In this document: positions 8,406 through 17,482 of the stretch, one piece after another
Layout of the letters: the number at the start of each line of letters is the position of its first letter
How positions within the stretch are numbered: position 1 is the first letter of the stretch
From: JAHEIJ01 sp040235565
GTDB lineage: Bacteria > Pseudomonadota > Gammaproteobacteria > UBA6429 > Thiohalophilaceae
NCBI GenBank assembly: GCA_040235565.1
Contig: JBECLA010000034.1
Location: forward strand, 1-47,958
Length of the DNA stretch: 47,958 nt
Direction of reading: 5' to 3'
The notes under the pieces: generated by a model
What the model saw: the letters and a program-made list of their open reading frames with translations, nothing else
Told to the model about the DNA's origin: nothing
Databases searched by the model: none
Translations under genes and position numbers: made by a program

Positions 8406-10088
8406 TTACTCGGAAGCATGCGCCATGAGAGCGAGGTAGTCTTCGAGGTAGGTGTCACGTACCTGATGTTGCTCGTTCTTCAAAAAGGCACAGCGGTTAA
8501 TGCGGCAGTATTCACCGCTGCTGAGATAATTGAGGATAAGTGGTAATAATTCGTAGTGACTCATGGGTGAATATTGTTTAACCACACGGTCCTCGATGAT
8601 TGCCAGCCGGTTGTAATAAAAACTTTGTTCAATGTTGTCCAGATAACCCAGCGCCCGATATGTGTTTGGTCCATGGCGTAGGGGTGGAACATGATCCGAT
8701 ACCAGTATAATCAGGCTATGTTCATCAATCGCAAGCAGCCGGTTGACATAGTCAGCAATTGCCTGGGTGCGATAGTAGAATTGGTTGGTGGCACGCTGCA
8801 GGTGGTCATCCTGGAAGTCGGATTGCAACTGAATGATTTCCGGGCGCTTGTCAGTGGCGAGCAAATGTGGTGTATGACCATAAATGGTCATGACATAGTT
8901 GAATAACGGTAAATCCGGCTTGTCCTGAAGGTGCCTGTCGATAAAGGCCAGGTTCTGTTCGAAAAGTGAAGCGTCAAATAGATATTCCTCGTCTGCGGGG
9001 TCACCGAAACGCAAATAAGTTTTCCCAGCGGAATAAAATTCCTGGGGAAAGAAACTTTCAGTAAACCCGGTGCCTTTGTAGCCCGGCAAGGCATTGAAGA
9101 AATTCGGTTTGTAGGCATTGCTCGCGACACTCCGGTAACCCAGCTGGCTGAGTATGTGTGGTAGACAATTCGCCGGCGCGCCACTAAAGGCATTGAATTC
9201 TACACTGGAGACCATTTCAAACGCGGGAACGCCACAGAGCAATTCAAACTCGGCCTGTGCCGTGGCCCCGCCAAATACAGGTGAGCGCGACAAGCCAAGT
9301 TTGTCACCAAAGAGTTTTTCGAATGCCGGGTGTACCGGTGAGCGCGAAAAGCGCAGGTCACTGAACAGGCGTGGATCCAGAAAACTTTCCAGGACGATCA
9401 GGTGAACATTGCGTCGGTTCTGATGCGGTTTGATTGCATCGATCAGATTTTGTGTACGTTGATCATAGCTCTGTCGGTTACGATACGGTTCGAGTTCCGC
9501 CAGTGTACTGGTGCGTTGGGCTTCACGATAAAACAACATGGCGAGTCGGCCGTTGTTTTCGACACTTTTGGCATCGGAATATTTCACAATGCCGGCTGTA
9601 ACTTGCCGGAAGCCATGCGCATAGACATCCGGTGTGTTCTTCATCAATAACAGCAGCAGGGCGAGTGGCAGCAAAGCGATGGCCAGCCGTTTCGATGGGT
9701 GATAGTTAACGTTGATAACAAACAGACCGAGAGGCAGAAACAGTAGCAGCGCAAGCATCAGGGCATAACCCAGGGGTAACACCTGTAGCAGTTCGGGTAA
9801 TTCGGAGATGTCGATTAAACGAAATACCTTGCCATAGATCAGATAGAAGACATCGTGTACCAGATAGATAAGCAGAATGGGTACCGCTGCCAGAAGGGCG
9901 CGCCAGTAAGCCGGTTTGAGGAGAAGGTATAACAGACCATAAAGGTAGACCACGAGCAGCAATTCGATCCACTGCTGGTACAGGTTCGATGTGCTGAATC
10001 CTCCAATGGCTTCCACCATCAAGGTATAGGCATACAGTCCTGTGACAAAGCCGATGACGTGTATGAGCGGAATGTAGCAGGATTTCAT
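8406..10088 (-). CDS. LTA-synthase-like membrane sulfatase-fold phosphotransferase
   Basis: About 560 residues from ATG 10088; the frame also allows a TTG start at 10169 (587 residues), and neither has a good ribosome site. Five hydrophobic segments fill the N-terminal third, followed by a periplasmic alkaline-phosphatase/sulfatase-like domain. In the 587-residue numbering the landmarks are the metal Glu in VLESF (261), the likely nucleophile Thr303 in GGATAQAEFELL, GH at 431-432 and SDHVPPLRHG from 491. These match LtaS, OpgB and related enzymes that move phosphoglycerol or phosphoethanolamine from phospholipids. The divergent neighbour is a GH17-GT2 glucan synthase, so a role in decorating periplasmic glucan, as OpgB does, is the most economical idea. 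This function is inferred. Confidence 0.85.
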   Translation of the reverse strand: MKSCYIPLIHVIGFVTGLYAYTLMVEAIGGFSTSNLYQQWIELLLVVYLYGLLYLLLKPAYWRALLAAVPILLIYLVHDVFYLIYGKVFRLIDISELPELLQVLPLGYALMLALLLFLPLGLFVINVNYHPSKRLAIALLPLALLLLLMKNTPDVYAHGFRQVTAGIVKYSDAKSVENNGRLAMLFYREAQRTSTLAELEPYRNRQSYDQRTQNLIDAIKPHQNRRNVHLIVLESFLDPRLFSDLRFSRSPVHPAFEKLFGDKLGLSRSPVFGGATAQAEFELLCGVPAFEMVSSVEFNAFSGAPANCLPHILSQLGYRSVASNAYKPNFFNALPGYKGTGFTESFFPQEFYSAGKTYLRFGDPADEEYLFDASLFEQNLAFIDRHLQDKPDLPLFNYVMTIYGHTPHLLATDKRPEIIQLQSDFQDDHLQRATNQFYYRTQAIADYVNRLLAIDEHSLIILVSDHVPPLRHGPNTYRALGYLDNIEQSFYYNRLAIIEDRVVKQYSPMSHYELLPLILNYLSSGEYCRINRCAFLKNEQHQVRDTYLEDYLALMAHASE

Positions 10089-10277
10089 GTCAGGAATAGG
10101 TGCGAACCGGGTCACAGTATTGTCGAAAAGTAAGTCTGCGATTTTGCAGCCAATGTCATAAAACTGCAATATTTGTCAAATTTAGGCTATGCTTACGTGT
10201 TTTGGGCTGCCGCTGGTTAGGCCAGGTCGGTTGTCGGGCGTTTACATTGATTTAACTATTTGAGGTGTTCCGCAAAC

Positions 10278-12884
10278 GTGTTTCGACTGACCAATATCGT
10301 GATTGGTATTGCCGTGGCAATCATCAGTCTCAGCTTGTGGGCGTATATCAATCGTCCCCAGACGCCTCCCGAATGGCCCAAAAAAGTGATGGGGTTCTCA
10401 TTTTCACCCTATCATGCCGATCAGGATCCGCGCGAAAAAACCTATCCCAGCCTGCAACAGATCGAGGCGGACCTGGCGCTGTTGTCCGGCAAGGCCGTGG
10501 CGGTAAGGACATATAGTGTAGAGGATAACCTCGCCAGGATTCCGGCACTGGCGCGCAAACATAATCTCAATGTCTGCCTGGGCGCGTATATCAGTTACGA
10601 CAAGGATCGTAATGATTGGGAATTTCCCCTGTTTCTGAAGACGGCACGTGAGAATCCCAACGTTGTCCGTGCCATCGTCGGCAATGAAACTCAACATCAT
10701 TCTCTGATCAAACAGGATGAATTGATCACCTATCTGGACAGGGCACGTAAGACATTAAGCATCCCGGTCAGTACAGCAGAACCTGCCTATGTGTGGCACG
10801 AAAATCCTGAGCTTGTAAAGCACGTGGACTTTATCGCTGTCCAGATATTGCCTTACTGGGAAGGTAAAGAAGTGAACGAGGCAGTTGAGTATGTTTTTAG
10901 TGAAGTGAAAGGGCTAAAACAAAGATACCCGGGCAAGCCGGTTATCATATCGGAAGTTGGCTGGCCCAGTCACGGGCGTACGCGTCAGCAAGCAGTGGCT
11001 TCGGCTGCCAACCAGGCGATGTTTTTACGCCATTTTCTCTCCCGCGTACCAGCCGAGGGGCATGTATATTACATCATGGAAGCCTTTGATCAACCCTGGA
11101 AGGACGATATAGAAGGTGCAGTCGGTGCTTACTGGGGTGTCTATGATGTTGAGCGGCGTCCAAAATTTGAATTTACTCAACCAATTGTACCGATACCTGA
11201 CTGGCAGATACTGGCTGCGGTGTCGATCGTGCTGGCGATAATTACCTTCGGCCTGTTATTGATAGACAGCAGGTCCATGCGGGGTCATGGTCGTAGTTTT
11301 CTGGCTTTTGTGAGTTATTTTGCGGCTACCGCTGTCGTCTGGATCGTGTATGAATATACCAGTCTTTATCTGACACTGAGCACCATTATTATCGGAGTTC
11401 TGATGATACTGGGGATGGTCGGTATTCTTGCTGTACTCCTGGCGGAGGCACATGAATGGGCCGAGGCGCTGTGGTTTAAGACAAGACGTCGGGCATTTGT
11501 TCCTTGCTATGTTGCGGATGAGGCGTTGCCGAAAATATCAATTCATGTACCGGCCTACAATGAACCTCCGGAGATGTTGAAACAGACGTTACAGGCACTT
11601 GCAGAGCTGGATTATCCGGATTTCGAAGTCATCGTCGTTGACAACAACACCAGGGAGCCGATGGTCTGGCAACCGGTGGAGGCTTACTGTAAGGAACTTG
11701 GAGATCGTTTCCGGTTTTTCCATGTTGACCCACTTGACGGTTTCAAGGCAGGAGCTTTGAATTTCGCATTGGAGCAGACATCACCAGAAGCGTCGATTGT
11801 TGCCGTGATAGATAGTGATTATGTTGTTGACCCTTCCTGGTTGCGCGATCTGGCACCGCAATTCAAGCAGGACGAAATCGCCATTGTACAGGCACCCCAG
11901 GATTATCGGGATCAGCATCAAAGTGCCTTTAAGGCAATGTGTTATTCGGAATATCGCGGTTTCTTTTTCATTGGTATGGTAACTCGCAATGAACGCAATG
12001 CGATCATACAACATGGCACGATGACCATGATTCGCAAGTCGGTGTTAGCGGAGATTGGTGGCTGGGGTGAGTGGTGTATTACAGAAGATGCAGAATTAGG
12101 GTTACGTATCTTTGAAACCGGTCATGAGGCGATTTACATATCGAAAAGTTATGGTCGTGGCTTGATGCCGGATACCTTCAACAATTATAAAAAACAACGT
12201 TTTCGCTGGGCTTATGGTGCAGTGCAGATTTTAAAGCGACATTTTTCAGAGCTGACAGGTCGTAAAAAATCCGGCCTGACACCGGGGCAACGTTATCATT
12301 TCTTTGCTGGCTGGCTACCATGGATCACAGACGGGTTTAATTTTCTGTTCACCTTGGCGGCAATTATCTGGTCTGTGGGGATGATTGTTAATCCAACAAG
12401 AATTGATCCGCCGTTGATAATTTTTGCAATCCTGCCAATATCCTTGTTTTGCTTCAAGATTGCAAAAATTATATATTTATATCGCGCTACGTTGAATGTT
12501 TCATTCAGGCGCACTTTATCGGCAGCATGTGCAGGTCTTGCGTTGTCTCATACTATTGCCATGGCAATACTGCAAGGGATGGTTACCAGTAATAAACCGT
12601 TTTTCCGGACCCCCAAACTTGAGTCGCATAATATGCTGTTGCGTGCGGTATCAGGTGCAAGTCAGGAATTGTTAATCATGCTTATTCTGTGGCTGTGTGC
12701 CGCAGGTGTATTGATCGCCCAACCAGTCGGCGGTCTCGATCTTTATTTCTGGTTCCTGTTATTGTTGATTCAGTCGTTGTCATATTTTGCTGCTGTAGTG
12801 ATGGCGATCATTAGTAGTTTTCCCGGACTGACTGCTTACCATGATGGTAATACTGAAATGAATAATGGTGTGACAGTTAATTAG
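10278..12884 (+). CDS. GH17-GT2 fusion, NdvB-like beta-glucan synthase
   Basis: An 868-residue membrane protein. After one N-terminal membrane segment (7-24), a GH17 domain (about 35-300) carries IVGNE with acid/base Glu137 and ISEVGWPS with nucleophile Glu226. Membrane segments near 310-330 and 340-392 lead to a GT2 domain (about 418-660) with VDNN (D455), DSD at 512-514, TED at 602-604 and QRFRW at 640-644, the complete set of processive glycosyltransferase motifs. Four or so C-terminal membrane helices follow. This architecture is known from NdvB-type enzymes making beta-(1,3) or cyclic beta-(1,3)(1,6) glucans; the GH17 part likely branches or cyclises the chain. GTG 10278 is chosen as start, with TGAGG upstream; TTG 10260 is an alternative. 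Confidence 0.9.
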   Translation: MFRLTNIVIGIAVAIISLSLWAYINRPQTPPEWPKKVMGFSFSPYHADQDPREKTYPSLQQIEADLALLSGKAVAVRTYSVEDNLARIPALARKHNLNVCLGAYISYDKDRNDWEFPLFLKTARENPNVVRAIVGNETQHHSLIKQDELITYLDRARKTLSIPVSTAEPAYVWHENPELVKHVDFIAVQILPYWEGKEVNEAVEYVFSEVKGLKQRYPGKPVIISEVGWPSHGRTRQQAVASAANQAMFLRHFLSRVPAEGHVYYIMEAFDQPWKDDIEGAVGAYWGVYDVERRPKFEFTQPIVPIPDWQILAAVSIVLAIITFGLLLIDSRSMRGHGRSFLAFVSYFAATAVVWIVYEYTSLYLTLSTIIIGVLMILGMVGILAVLLAEAHEWAEALWFKTRRRAFVPCYVADEALPKISIHVPAYNEPPEMLKQTLQALAELDYPDFEVIVVDNNTREPMVWQPVEAYCKELGDRFRFFHVDPLDGFKAGALNFALEQTSPEASIVAVIDSDYVVDPSWLRDLAPQFKQDEIAIVQAPQDYRDQHQSAFKAMCYSEYRGFFFIGMVTRNERNAIIQHGTMTMIRKSVLAEIGGWGEWCITEDAELGLRIFETGHEAIYISKSYGRGLMPDTFNNYKKQRFRWAYGAVQILKRHFSELTGRKKSGLTPGQRYHFFAGWLPWITDGFNFLFTLAAIIWSVGMIVNPTRIDPPLIIFAILPISLFCFKIAKIIYLYRATLNVSFRRTLSAACAGLALSHTIAMAILQGMVTSNKPFFRTPKLESHNMLLRAVSGASQELLIMLILWLCAAGVLIAQPVGGLDLYFWFLLLLIQSLSYFAAVVMAIISSFPGLTAYHDGNTEMNNGVTVN

Positions 12885-13004
12885 TTCCCTATATGTAAAT
12901 TCAGAGATAAGCAAGCCAACAGGCAGCAAGTATTGTTTCAAAGTCGTAATGGTTCATTTTGCCTGATAAACTGAATAGTATGTAAATGCTGTTGGTAGTG
13001 AACC

Positions 13005-13133
13005 ATGGCAAACTATGATTCTTTTAACACCAGGGAAAAAGTACGGCTTCTGGCCACGGTTTACTGGCTGGTTATTTTCGCATTCTGGCCAAACTTCCTT
13101 GCTGATAATCTGGAGAACCTTCGCGGCCTATAA
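13005..13133 (+). CDS. Possible 42-residue small membrane protein
   Basis: ATG 13005 opens 42 codons: a charged head (MANYDSFNTREKVR) and one hydrophobic stretch (LLATVYWLVIFAFW). It ends at 13133, five bases before the start of the next small ORF in a different frame. It may be a small partner protein, or the two ORFs may be one gene broken by a frameshift. No family recognised. Confidence 0.35.
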   Translation: MANYDSFNTREKVRLLATVYWLVIFAFWPNFLADNLENLRGL

Positions 13134-13137
13134 TGCC

Positions 13138-13335
13138 ATGATTTTCCGGTGTGCAGTAATTCGCAAGGTGGAAGGCTCCACGACCGCTCCATTGACTGGT
13201 GGCAACATCGCAGCAACAGGTATCCTGTTCTTGCCTGACACTGGAAGTTGGAAATGGGCGTGGATTCCGCTTATCATCGATAGGGGTGGTATTCCCGTGT
13301 TTGTCTACTGGTTTGCAGGGCGATTGAAATCCTGA
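13138..13335 (+). CDS. Small hydrophobic protein, unknown function
   Basis: About 65 residues from ATG 13138; the same frame is open upstream to 13015 without a better start. It has KVEGSTTAPLTGGNIAATG, a pattern (Gly-Ser, Pro-Leu, Gly-Gly, Gly, then Leu-Pro) seen in many short conserved hypothetical membrane proteins, followed by KWAWIPLIIDRGGIPVFVYW. Two hydrophobic segments are likely. It precedes a DUF4396 gene by about 50 bp and may be co-transcribed. Function unknown. Confidence 0.45.
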   Translation: MIFRCAVIRKVEGSTTAPLTGGNIAATGILFLPDTGSWKWAWIPLIIDRGGIPVFVYWFAGRLKS

Positions 13336-13387
13336 TCAGTGCGCATCACCAGGATCCATTTCGAGACACGGGAGAGCATTCCTGCTG

Positions 13388-13876
13388 ATGAATCACAACT
13401 CTGATCATTCCGGGCACGATTCCCTGAATCGTCTCGCCTTCAGTGCCACGGTTCATTGCTTGACCGGTTGTTCAATTGGGGAAGTGACAGGAATGGTCAT
13501 CGGCAGTGTCATGGAATTGGGCAACTGGCCGACGGTGGCGCTTTCTGTCGTGCTGGCATTCCTGTTTGGCTACTCATTGACCATGTTGCCCCTGTTGCGT
13601 GGGGGGATCGCATTTCACACCGCGTTGGGTCTGGCCCTTGCGTCGGATACTGCCTCAATCGTTATCATGGAAATCGTGGATAACGTCATCATGCTTGTAA
13701 TTCCCGGTGCCATGGATGCTGGCGTGGGAACATTACTTTTCTGGGGTAGCCTTGCCCTGGCACTTGTCATTGCCGGCCTGGTGGCGTTTCCGGTTGTTCG
13801 CTGGTTAATTTCCCGGGGGCGTGGCCATGCGGTGGTGCATAAATATCATAAGCACGATGCCGGGGATCACTCGTAA
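13388..13876 (+). CDS. DUF4396 membrane protein
   Basis: A 162-residue integral membrane protein. The N-terminus is His/Asp-rich (MNHNSDHSGHDS), then FSATVHCLTGCSIGEVTGMVIG, the hallmark of DUF4396, and three to four hydrophobic segments up to about residue 145. The C-terminus is again His-rich (HAVVHKYHKHDAGDHS). The His-rich tails and the CLTGC pair suggest metal contact, but no function is established for the family. Some family members sit next to copper or heavy-metal genes; here the neighbours do not show that. Confidence 0.8.
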   Translation: MNHNSDHSGHDSLNRLAFSATVHCLTGCSIGEVTGMVIGSVMELGNWPTVALSVVLAFLFGYSLTMLPLLRGGIAFHTALGLALASDTASIVIMEIVDNVIMLVIPGAMDAGVGTLLFWGSLALALVIAGLVAFPVVRWLISRGRGHAVVHKYHKHDAGDHS

Positions 13877-13922
13877 CTTCTGATCTGCTATTGTTGGAGT
13901 TACTCCAGGGAGCTCGAATACC

Positions 13923-14252
13923 ATGGCCTATGACGAAGGTGTAGCGCAACGATTGCGAGAACTGTTCGCGGGACGAGGTGACGTGGTGGAAAAGAAAATG
14001 TTCGGCGGTCTCGCGTTTCTGGTATCCGGAAATATGTGTTGCGGGGTGATCGGGGAAGAATTGATGGCCCGGGTTGGACCCGAAGCGTATGCCAAGGCAT
14101 TGCAGGAGCCTTGTGTCCGTGAAATGGATTTTACCGGCAAGCCGTTGAAGGGATTTGTCTTTATAGGAATTGATGGATTTACCACTGATGATGATCTGGC
14201 AGCCTGGCTAGCCCGCTGCGAGCAATTTGTGAGTACCCTGCCGTCCAAGTAA
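13923..14252 (+). CDS. TfoX/Sxy N-terminal domain protein
   Basis: A 109-residue protein consisting only of the TfoX N-terminal domain: VEKKMFGGLAFLVSGNMCCGVIGEELMARVG followed by REMDFTGKPLKGFVFI. Full-length Sxy/TfoX proteins that activate competence genes have an extra C-terminal helical domain, which is missing here, so a competence role is not implied. Single-domain members are widespread and mostly uncharacterised. AGGGAG precedes the ATG at about 12 bp. Confidence 0.88.
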   Translation: MAYDEGVAQRLRELFAGRGDVVEKKMFGGLAFLVSGNMCCGVIGEELMARVGPEAYAKALQEPCVREMDFTGKPLKGFVFIGIDGFTTDDDLAAWLARCEQFVSTLPSK

Positions 14253-14280
14253 GACATATGAATATCGGGATACAAACATA

Positions 14281-15180
14281 ATGATTTCCATCAAGGAATC
14301 ATTTAACCGTGTGGTCCTGGGATGTCTCCTCGCCCTGGCGATGTCCAACAGTGCCATAGCAGAAGAGACTGCAAGCAAGCAAGGCGAGGAATCTGAATCT
14401 GCGCTGGATCGCCGCATAGAAGCCGAGCGTAAAACGCGTTATCAGCCATTTGTTCTGACACCACATAAACCCAATTATCTCCTGCCTCTTACCTATAATG
14501 AACATCCGAATAATACTCCGATTGACACCTCGGTCGATGGTGAGCTGGATAACTATGAAATCAAATTCCAGTTAAGCGTCAAGTTCCCGATTGTGAGTGA
14601 CCTTTTTGGTGAGCAGGGCTCAGTTCAATTTGCCTACACGAATCTGTCATTCTGGCAGGCCTATAACGATAGTTCATCGCATCCGTTTCGTGAGACAGTG
14701 CATGAACCCGAGTTGTTTCTGATATTCCAAAATGACTGGAAGGTGTTGGGATTCGATAATCGGCTGATCCAACTGGGGCTAGATCATCAGTCAAATGGGC
14801 AACCCGGTGACTTGTCACGAAGCTGGAATCGGGTTTATGCGGATTTTATCTTCGAAAGAGGGAATTATTATCTCAGTTTCAGGCCGTGGATTCGCATTGG
14901 GGAATCAGGTGAAGATGACAACCCGGATATCGAGACCTATATGGGGCACGGTGAAATTCGTGGAGTGTACGCAAGCCATAACCACACAGTGAGTATTATG
15001 TTACGAAATAATCTTTCAAACCCGAACTATGGCGCCTTTGAAATTGACTGGAGTTTTCCAATGAGTCGTCGGGTTAAATGGTTTGTACAATACTTCAATG
15101 GGTATGGTGAAAGCCTGATTGACTATAATGCGTATGTAAACCGGATTGGAATCGGGATCGCCTTGACCGACTGGTTGTAG
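14281..15180 (+). CDS. pldA: Outer membrane phospholipase A
   Basis: A 299-residue outer-membrane enzyme that hydrolyses acyl chains of phospholipids misplaced in the outer leaflet and so helps keep lipid asymmetry. A signal peptide (1-27, ending AIA) precedes a charged stretch and a 12-strand barrel. The catalytic sequence LDHQSNGQ carries His169 and Ser171, and Asn183 lies in SWNRVYAD; the spacing 2 and 12 residues matches His142, Ser144 and Asn156 of the E. coli enzyme. The C-terminal Leu in LTDWL is slightly unlike the usual terminal Phe. It starts 28 bp after the TfoX-like gene and may be co-transcribed. Confidence 0.93.
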   Translation: MISIKESFNRVVLGCLLALAMSNSAIAEETASKQGEESESALDRRIEAERKTRYQPFVLTPHKPNYLLPLTYNEHPNNTPIDTSVDGELDNYEIKFQLSVKFPIVSDLFGEQGSVQFAYTNLSFWQAYNDSSSHPFRETVHEPELFLIFQNDWKVLGFDNRLIQLGLDHQSNGQPGDLSRSWNRVYADFIFERGNYYLSFRPWIRIGESGEDDNPDIETYMGHGEIRGVYASHNHTVSIMLRNNLSNPNYGAFEIDWSFPMSRRVKWFVQYFNGYGESLIDYNAYVNRIGIGIALTDWL

Positions 15181-15255
15181 TGTGTCTATTTGGCAAGATC
15201 AGTTGTGGTAGTCATGGCCATAAAGGAAAAACGTCAGAAATTTACGTAATTGGCT

Positions 15256-16212
15256 TTATCTCCGGTATATCTTTTGCCTGACAACCGCCAATGGTGCAGC
15301 GTTATCCAGGCTTATCCCACCAGCCCCGTCATCCTGGCGAATGCCAAGGTCGGTAAGGAGAGGTTGGTATTCCGGAATGCGGTAACTTGTACTGTACTGG
15401 TCGAACAGTGGCACAAAGAGTTGCATGGCGGTGATTTCATCGAGCTTGCGGGCAATGGCCCTGGCCGACATCAAGTCCGACTCGCAACAGCCTTTCAATT
15501 GCCTGAGTGCGCTATCTAAATTGCCCTTGTTCAGTCTTCGCAAGGCTACGTCGGCGCTGAGCCAGTACAACACCCCACTCCAGTGAACGCGCATGAATTG
15601 ACGGGTTTCACCGAGGTTGTCGCTGACATCAGTCAGGTTGAGATGACTCCAGTTTTGTTGCTTGCGACCGCGCTCGAAACCGGAAGTGAGCTTGCTCCAC
15701 AATACTTTTTCATTGAATAACCCGCTTCGGGCCTGGATGATATTCTGGTAGTAAGTCGCCAGACCCTCGGAAAACCAGACATTGCCATGGCCGCGGTAGG
15801 GAAGCAGCAGATGACTCAATTCATGAAAGGCAGTCCAGTCATTGATGAGGGCGTCGTAGCCGAGGTCCGGGTTGGCGACAAGCAGCACAGTTGTTGGGGT
15901 GGATCTGATAACCTGACCCCAGGGCACCGGGCTGGTAGAACTTGAGCTTCGCTGGATGGTGATATGAAAGTGATCCTGGGGAAATTCACCGTGGACAGTC
16001 AGTAACACAGCTGAAACATCCTGCAGCCAGCGGTGAAGGGTGATTCGTTCAGTTTCACTCAATGATGTCGGGTAGTCGATAATAATTTGTTGTTCGCCAT
16101 GGATAATCTGGTCATGCTCAGCCGCGGTTGCGAATGAACCTGACAGACCCAGCAATCCTCCCAGGAGGAGCCGAAACAACACACGAAAGGACATGTGAGA
16201 GAGAGATTTCAT
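15256..16212 (-). CDS. Secreted gluzincin-type zinc metallopeptidase
   Basis: About 318 residues from ATG 16212, chosen because it begins a clean signal peptide (MKSLSHMSFRVLFRLLLGGLL, cleavage near ATA-AEH). The open frame continues upstream to 16524 but that extension lacks features of a protein. The zinc site is HELSH at 130-134 and a third ligand Glu149 in WFSEGLATYYQN, with 14 residues between. This HExxH...E arrangement is that of gluzincins such as M1/M61-like or MA-family peptidases. It likely acts in the periplasm; substrate unknown. It converges with pldA. Confidence 0.82.
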   Translation of the reverse strand: MKSLSHMSFRVLFRLLLGGLLGLSGSFATAAEHDQIIHGEQQIIIDYPTSLSETERITLHRWLQDVSAVLLTVHGEFPQDHFHITIQRSSSSTSPVPWGQVIRSTPTTVLLVANPDLGYDALINDWTAFHELSHLLLPYRGHGNVWFSEGLATYYQNIIQARSGLFNEKVLWSKLTSGFERGRKQQNWSHLNLTDVSDNLGETRQFMRVHWSGVLYWLSADVALRRLNKGNLDSALRQLKGCCESDLMSARAIARKLDEITAMQLFVPLFDQYSTSYRIPEYQPLLTDLGIRQDDGAGGISLDNAAPLAVVRQKIYRR

Positions 16213-16745
16213 GCAAGCATATCGACTTATGGGACAATAGTGAGACAGGATAACGGCGTTTTCGTTCGAGTGACGGGCTACCCGCTTGGCTACGGGTGCC
16301 TCACAGTGGGTGTGGACTCCCATAAGTTGTTGAAATATTAAATATATTGAAAACAGGATATTGCTTACCCCGGTGCCGCTTGAGTTTTTACAAACAGGGA
16401 TCGACCATCTTAAGGCATACAGGATTATCCAGGCGCACAAGAATTCGTATGAACAACCCAACCGGTCTTCTGGGCATTCGCCTGGTAAGGTGCCAGAGTA
16501 TCTGCTGATTGTTTCTGCCACCAATGTCCCGCTGATGATTTATCAGGCTTCAGGCAGCGACACGATCGGCCAGTTTAATTTACTGCTCGACAAACTCCAG
16601 CAACATAATAATCGGGGTTACAGCCGGATTGTTCCCGATGTAATGAGTCTGTTTATCAGGAACCGCCAACGCAAGTCATGCGGGACAATGCCCGGGCCAT
16701 GCCGGGTAACATCAAGACAGTGATTGCGGTTCTCGAATGCTAATT
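16213..16745. other. Intergenic stretch between peptidase and lipoprotein genes
   Basis: Both flanking genes read leftward. A rightward TTG-initiated ORF at 16361-16723 has no ribosome site or family resemblance and was rejected. The peptidase promoter should lie just above 16212. Confidence 0.35.
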
Positions 16746-17366
16746 TTACTTTTCAGTGACTTTTACGGCCAGCAGCTGGGCAAACGTGATCATGACCTTG
16801 TCGTCAACGGCGATGTTTTCGAAGTTTTCCGGTTTGCGGACTTTTAGTGTTCTGATATGACCTTCGGGGCCTTTAAGCGATACCGTTTGTTTTTCCTTGT
16901 CAATGGCTTCGATGCTGGCAACAATCGTTGTTTCAGTGACTGCCGCACCCGCCGGTTTCTCGCCTGCTTCGGCTCTTTCACCTGCAACAGTTTGCCGCAC
17001 GCCAACTTCTGCTGCTTCGGGCTCCAGTACTTTTATTTCGATAATTTGCAGGTAGTCAACCTTTAACTTGTCGCCGACCGCTACCTGTGCCAGGTTCCTG
17101 ACCTGCTCGCCGGCGACTATGGTGAGAGTTTCTCCTTCAGCATCCTCTAAAGTCACTTGCCGCGTTGCCTGATTGATAGCAGTCACAGTGGCTTCGATTG
17201 TCAACAGCGTCTCATTTTTCAAGATGGGTTTTTGCTGTGGAGTAACTGTCGCTGCCTTCCCGGATTCCTCAGATGGTGAAGTCTGGGTAGATTTTTGTCC
17301 CTTGTCGCAACCCCCGATAAAGATAAAAGCTGCCAGTAGTAAATAGTTACAAAGCCTGTAGTTCAT
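16746..17366 (-). CDS. Lipoprotein with two internal repeats
   Basis: A 206-residue lipoprotein: signal to residue 19, lipobox IGGC with Cys20, a Ser/Thr/Glu-rich spacer and then two related modules of about 63 residues. Module one starts TIEATVTAINQATRQVTLED, module two TIVASIEAIDKEKQTVSLKG; each ends with a VGDKL/VDDKV turn and an (I/L)(I/L)(E/A)(I/V)KV strand. This resembles small OB-like beta modules of the DUF5666 type. An Ala/Glu-rich linker (about 125-145) joins them. Function unknown; probably anchored in the envelope. Confidence 0.8.
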   Translation of the reverse strand: MNYRLCNYLLLAAFIFIGGCDKGQKSTQTSPSEESGKAATVTPQQKPILKNETLLTIEATVTAINQATRQVTLEDAEGETLTIVAGEQVRNLAQVAVGDKLKVDYLQIIEIKVLEPEAAEVGVRQTVAGERAEAGEKPAGAAVTETTIVASIEAIDKEKQTVSLKGPEGHIRTLKVRKPENFENIAVDDKVMITFAQLLAVKVTEK

Positions 17367-17482
17367 GGGATTGCCTCTCTTTAGAATATTTGATCCGGGT
17401 ATATTCAGTGATTAAGCATCGGTGGGTATCAAGTCATAAGTATTATATAGTTAATGTGAATATGCCATTCCTGGATGAGAGC

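Noticed and set aside
16361..16723. 120-codon rightward ORF between peptidase and lipoprotein
   Set aside because: TTG start, no ribosome site, no recognisable family and irregular composition.
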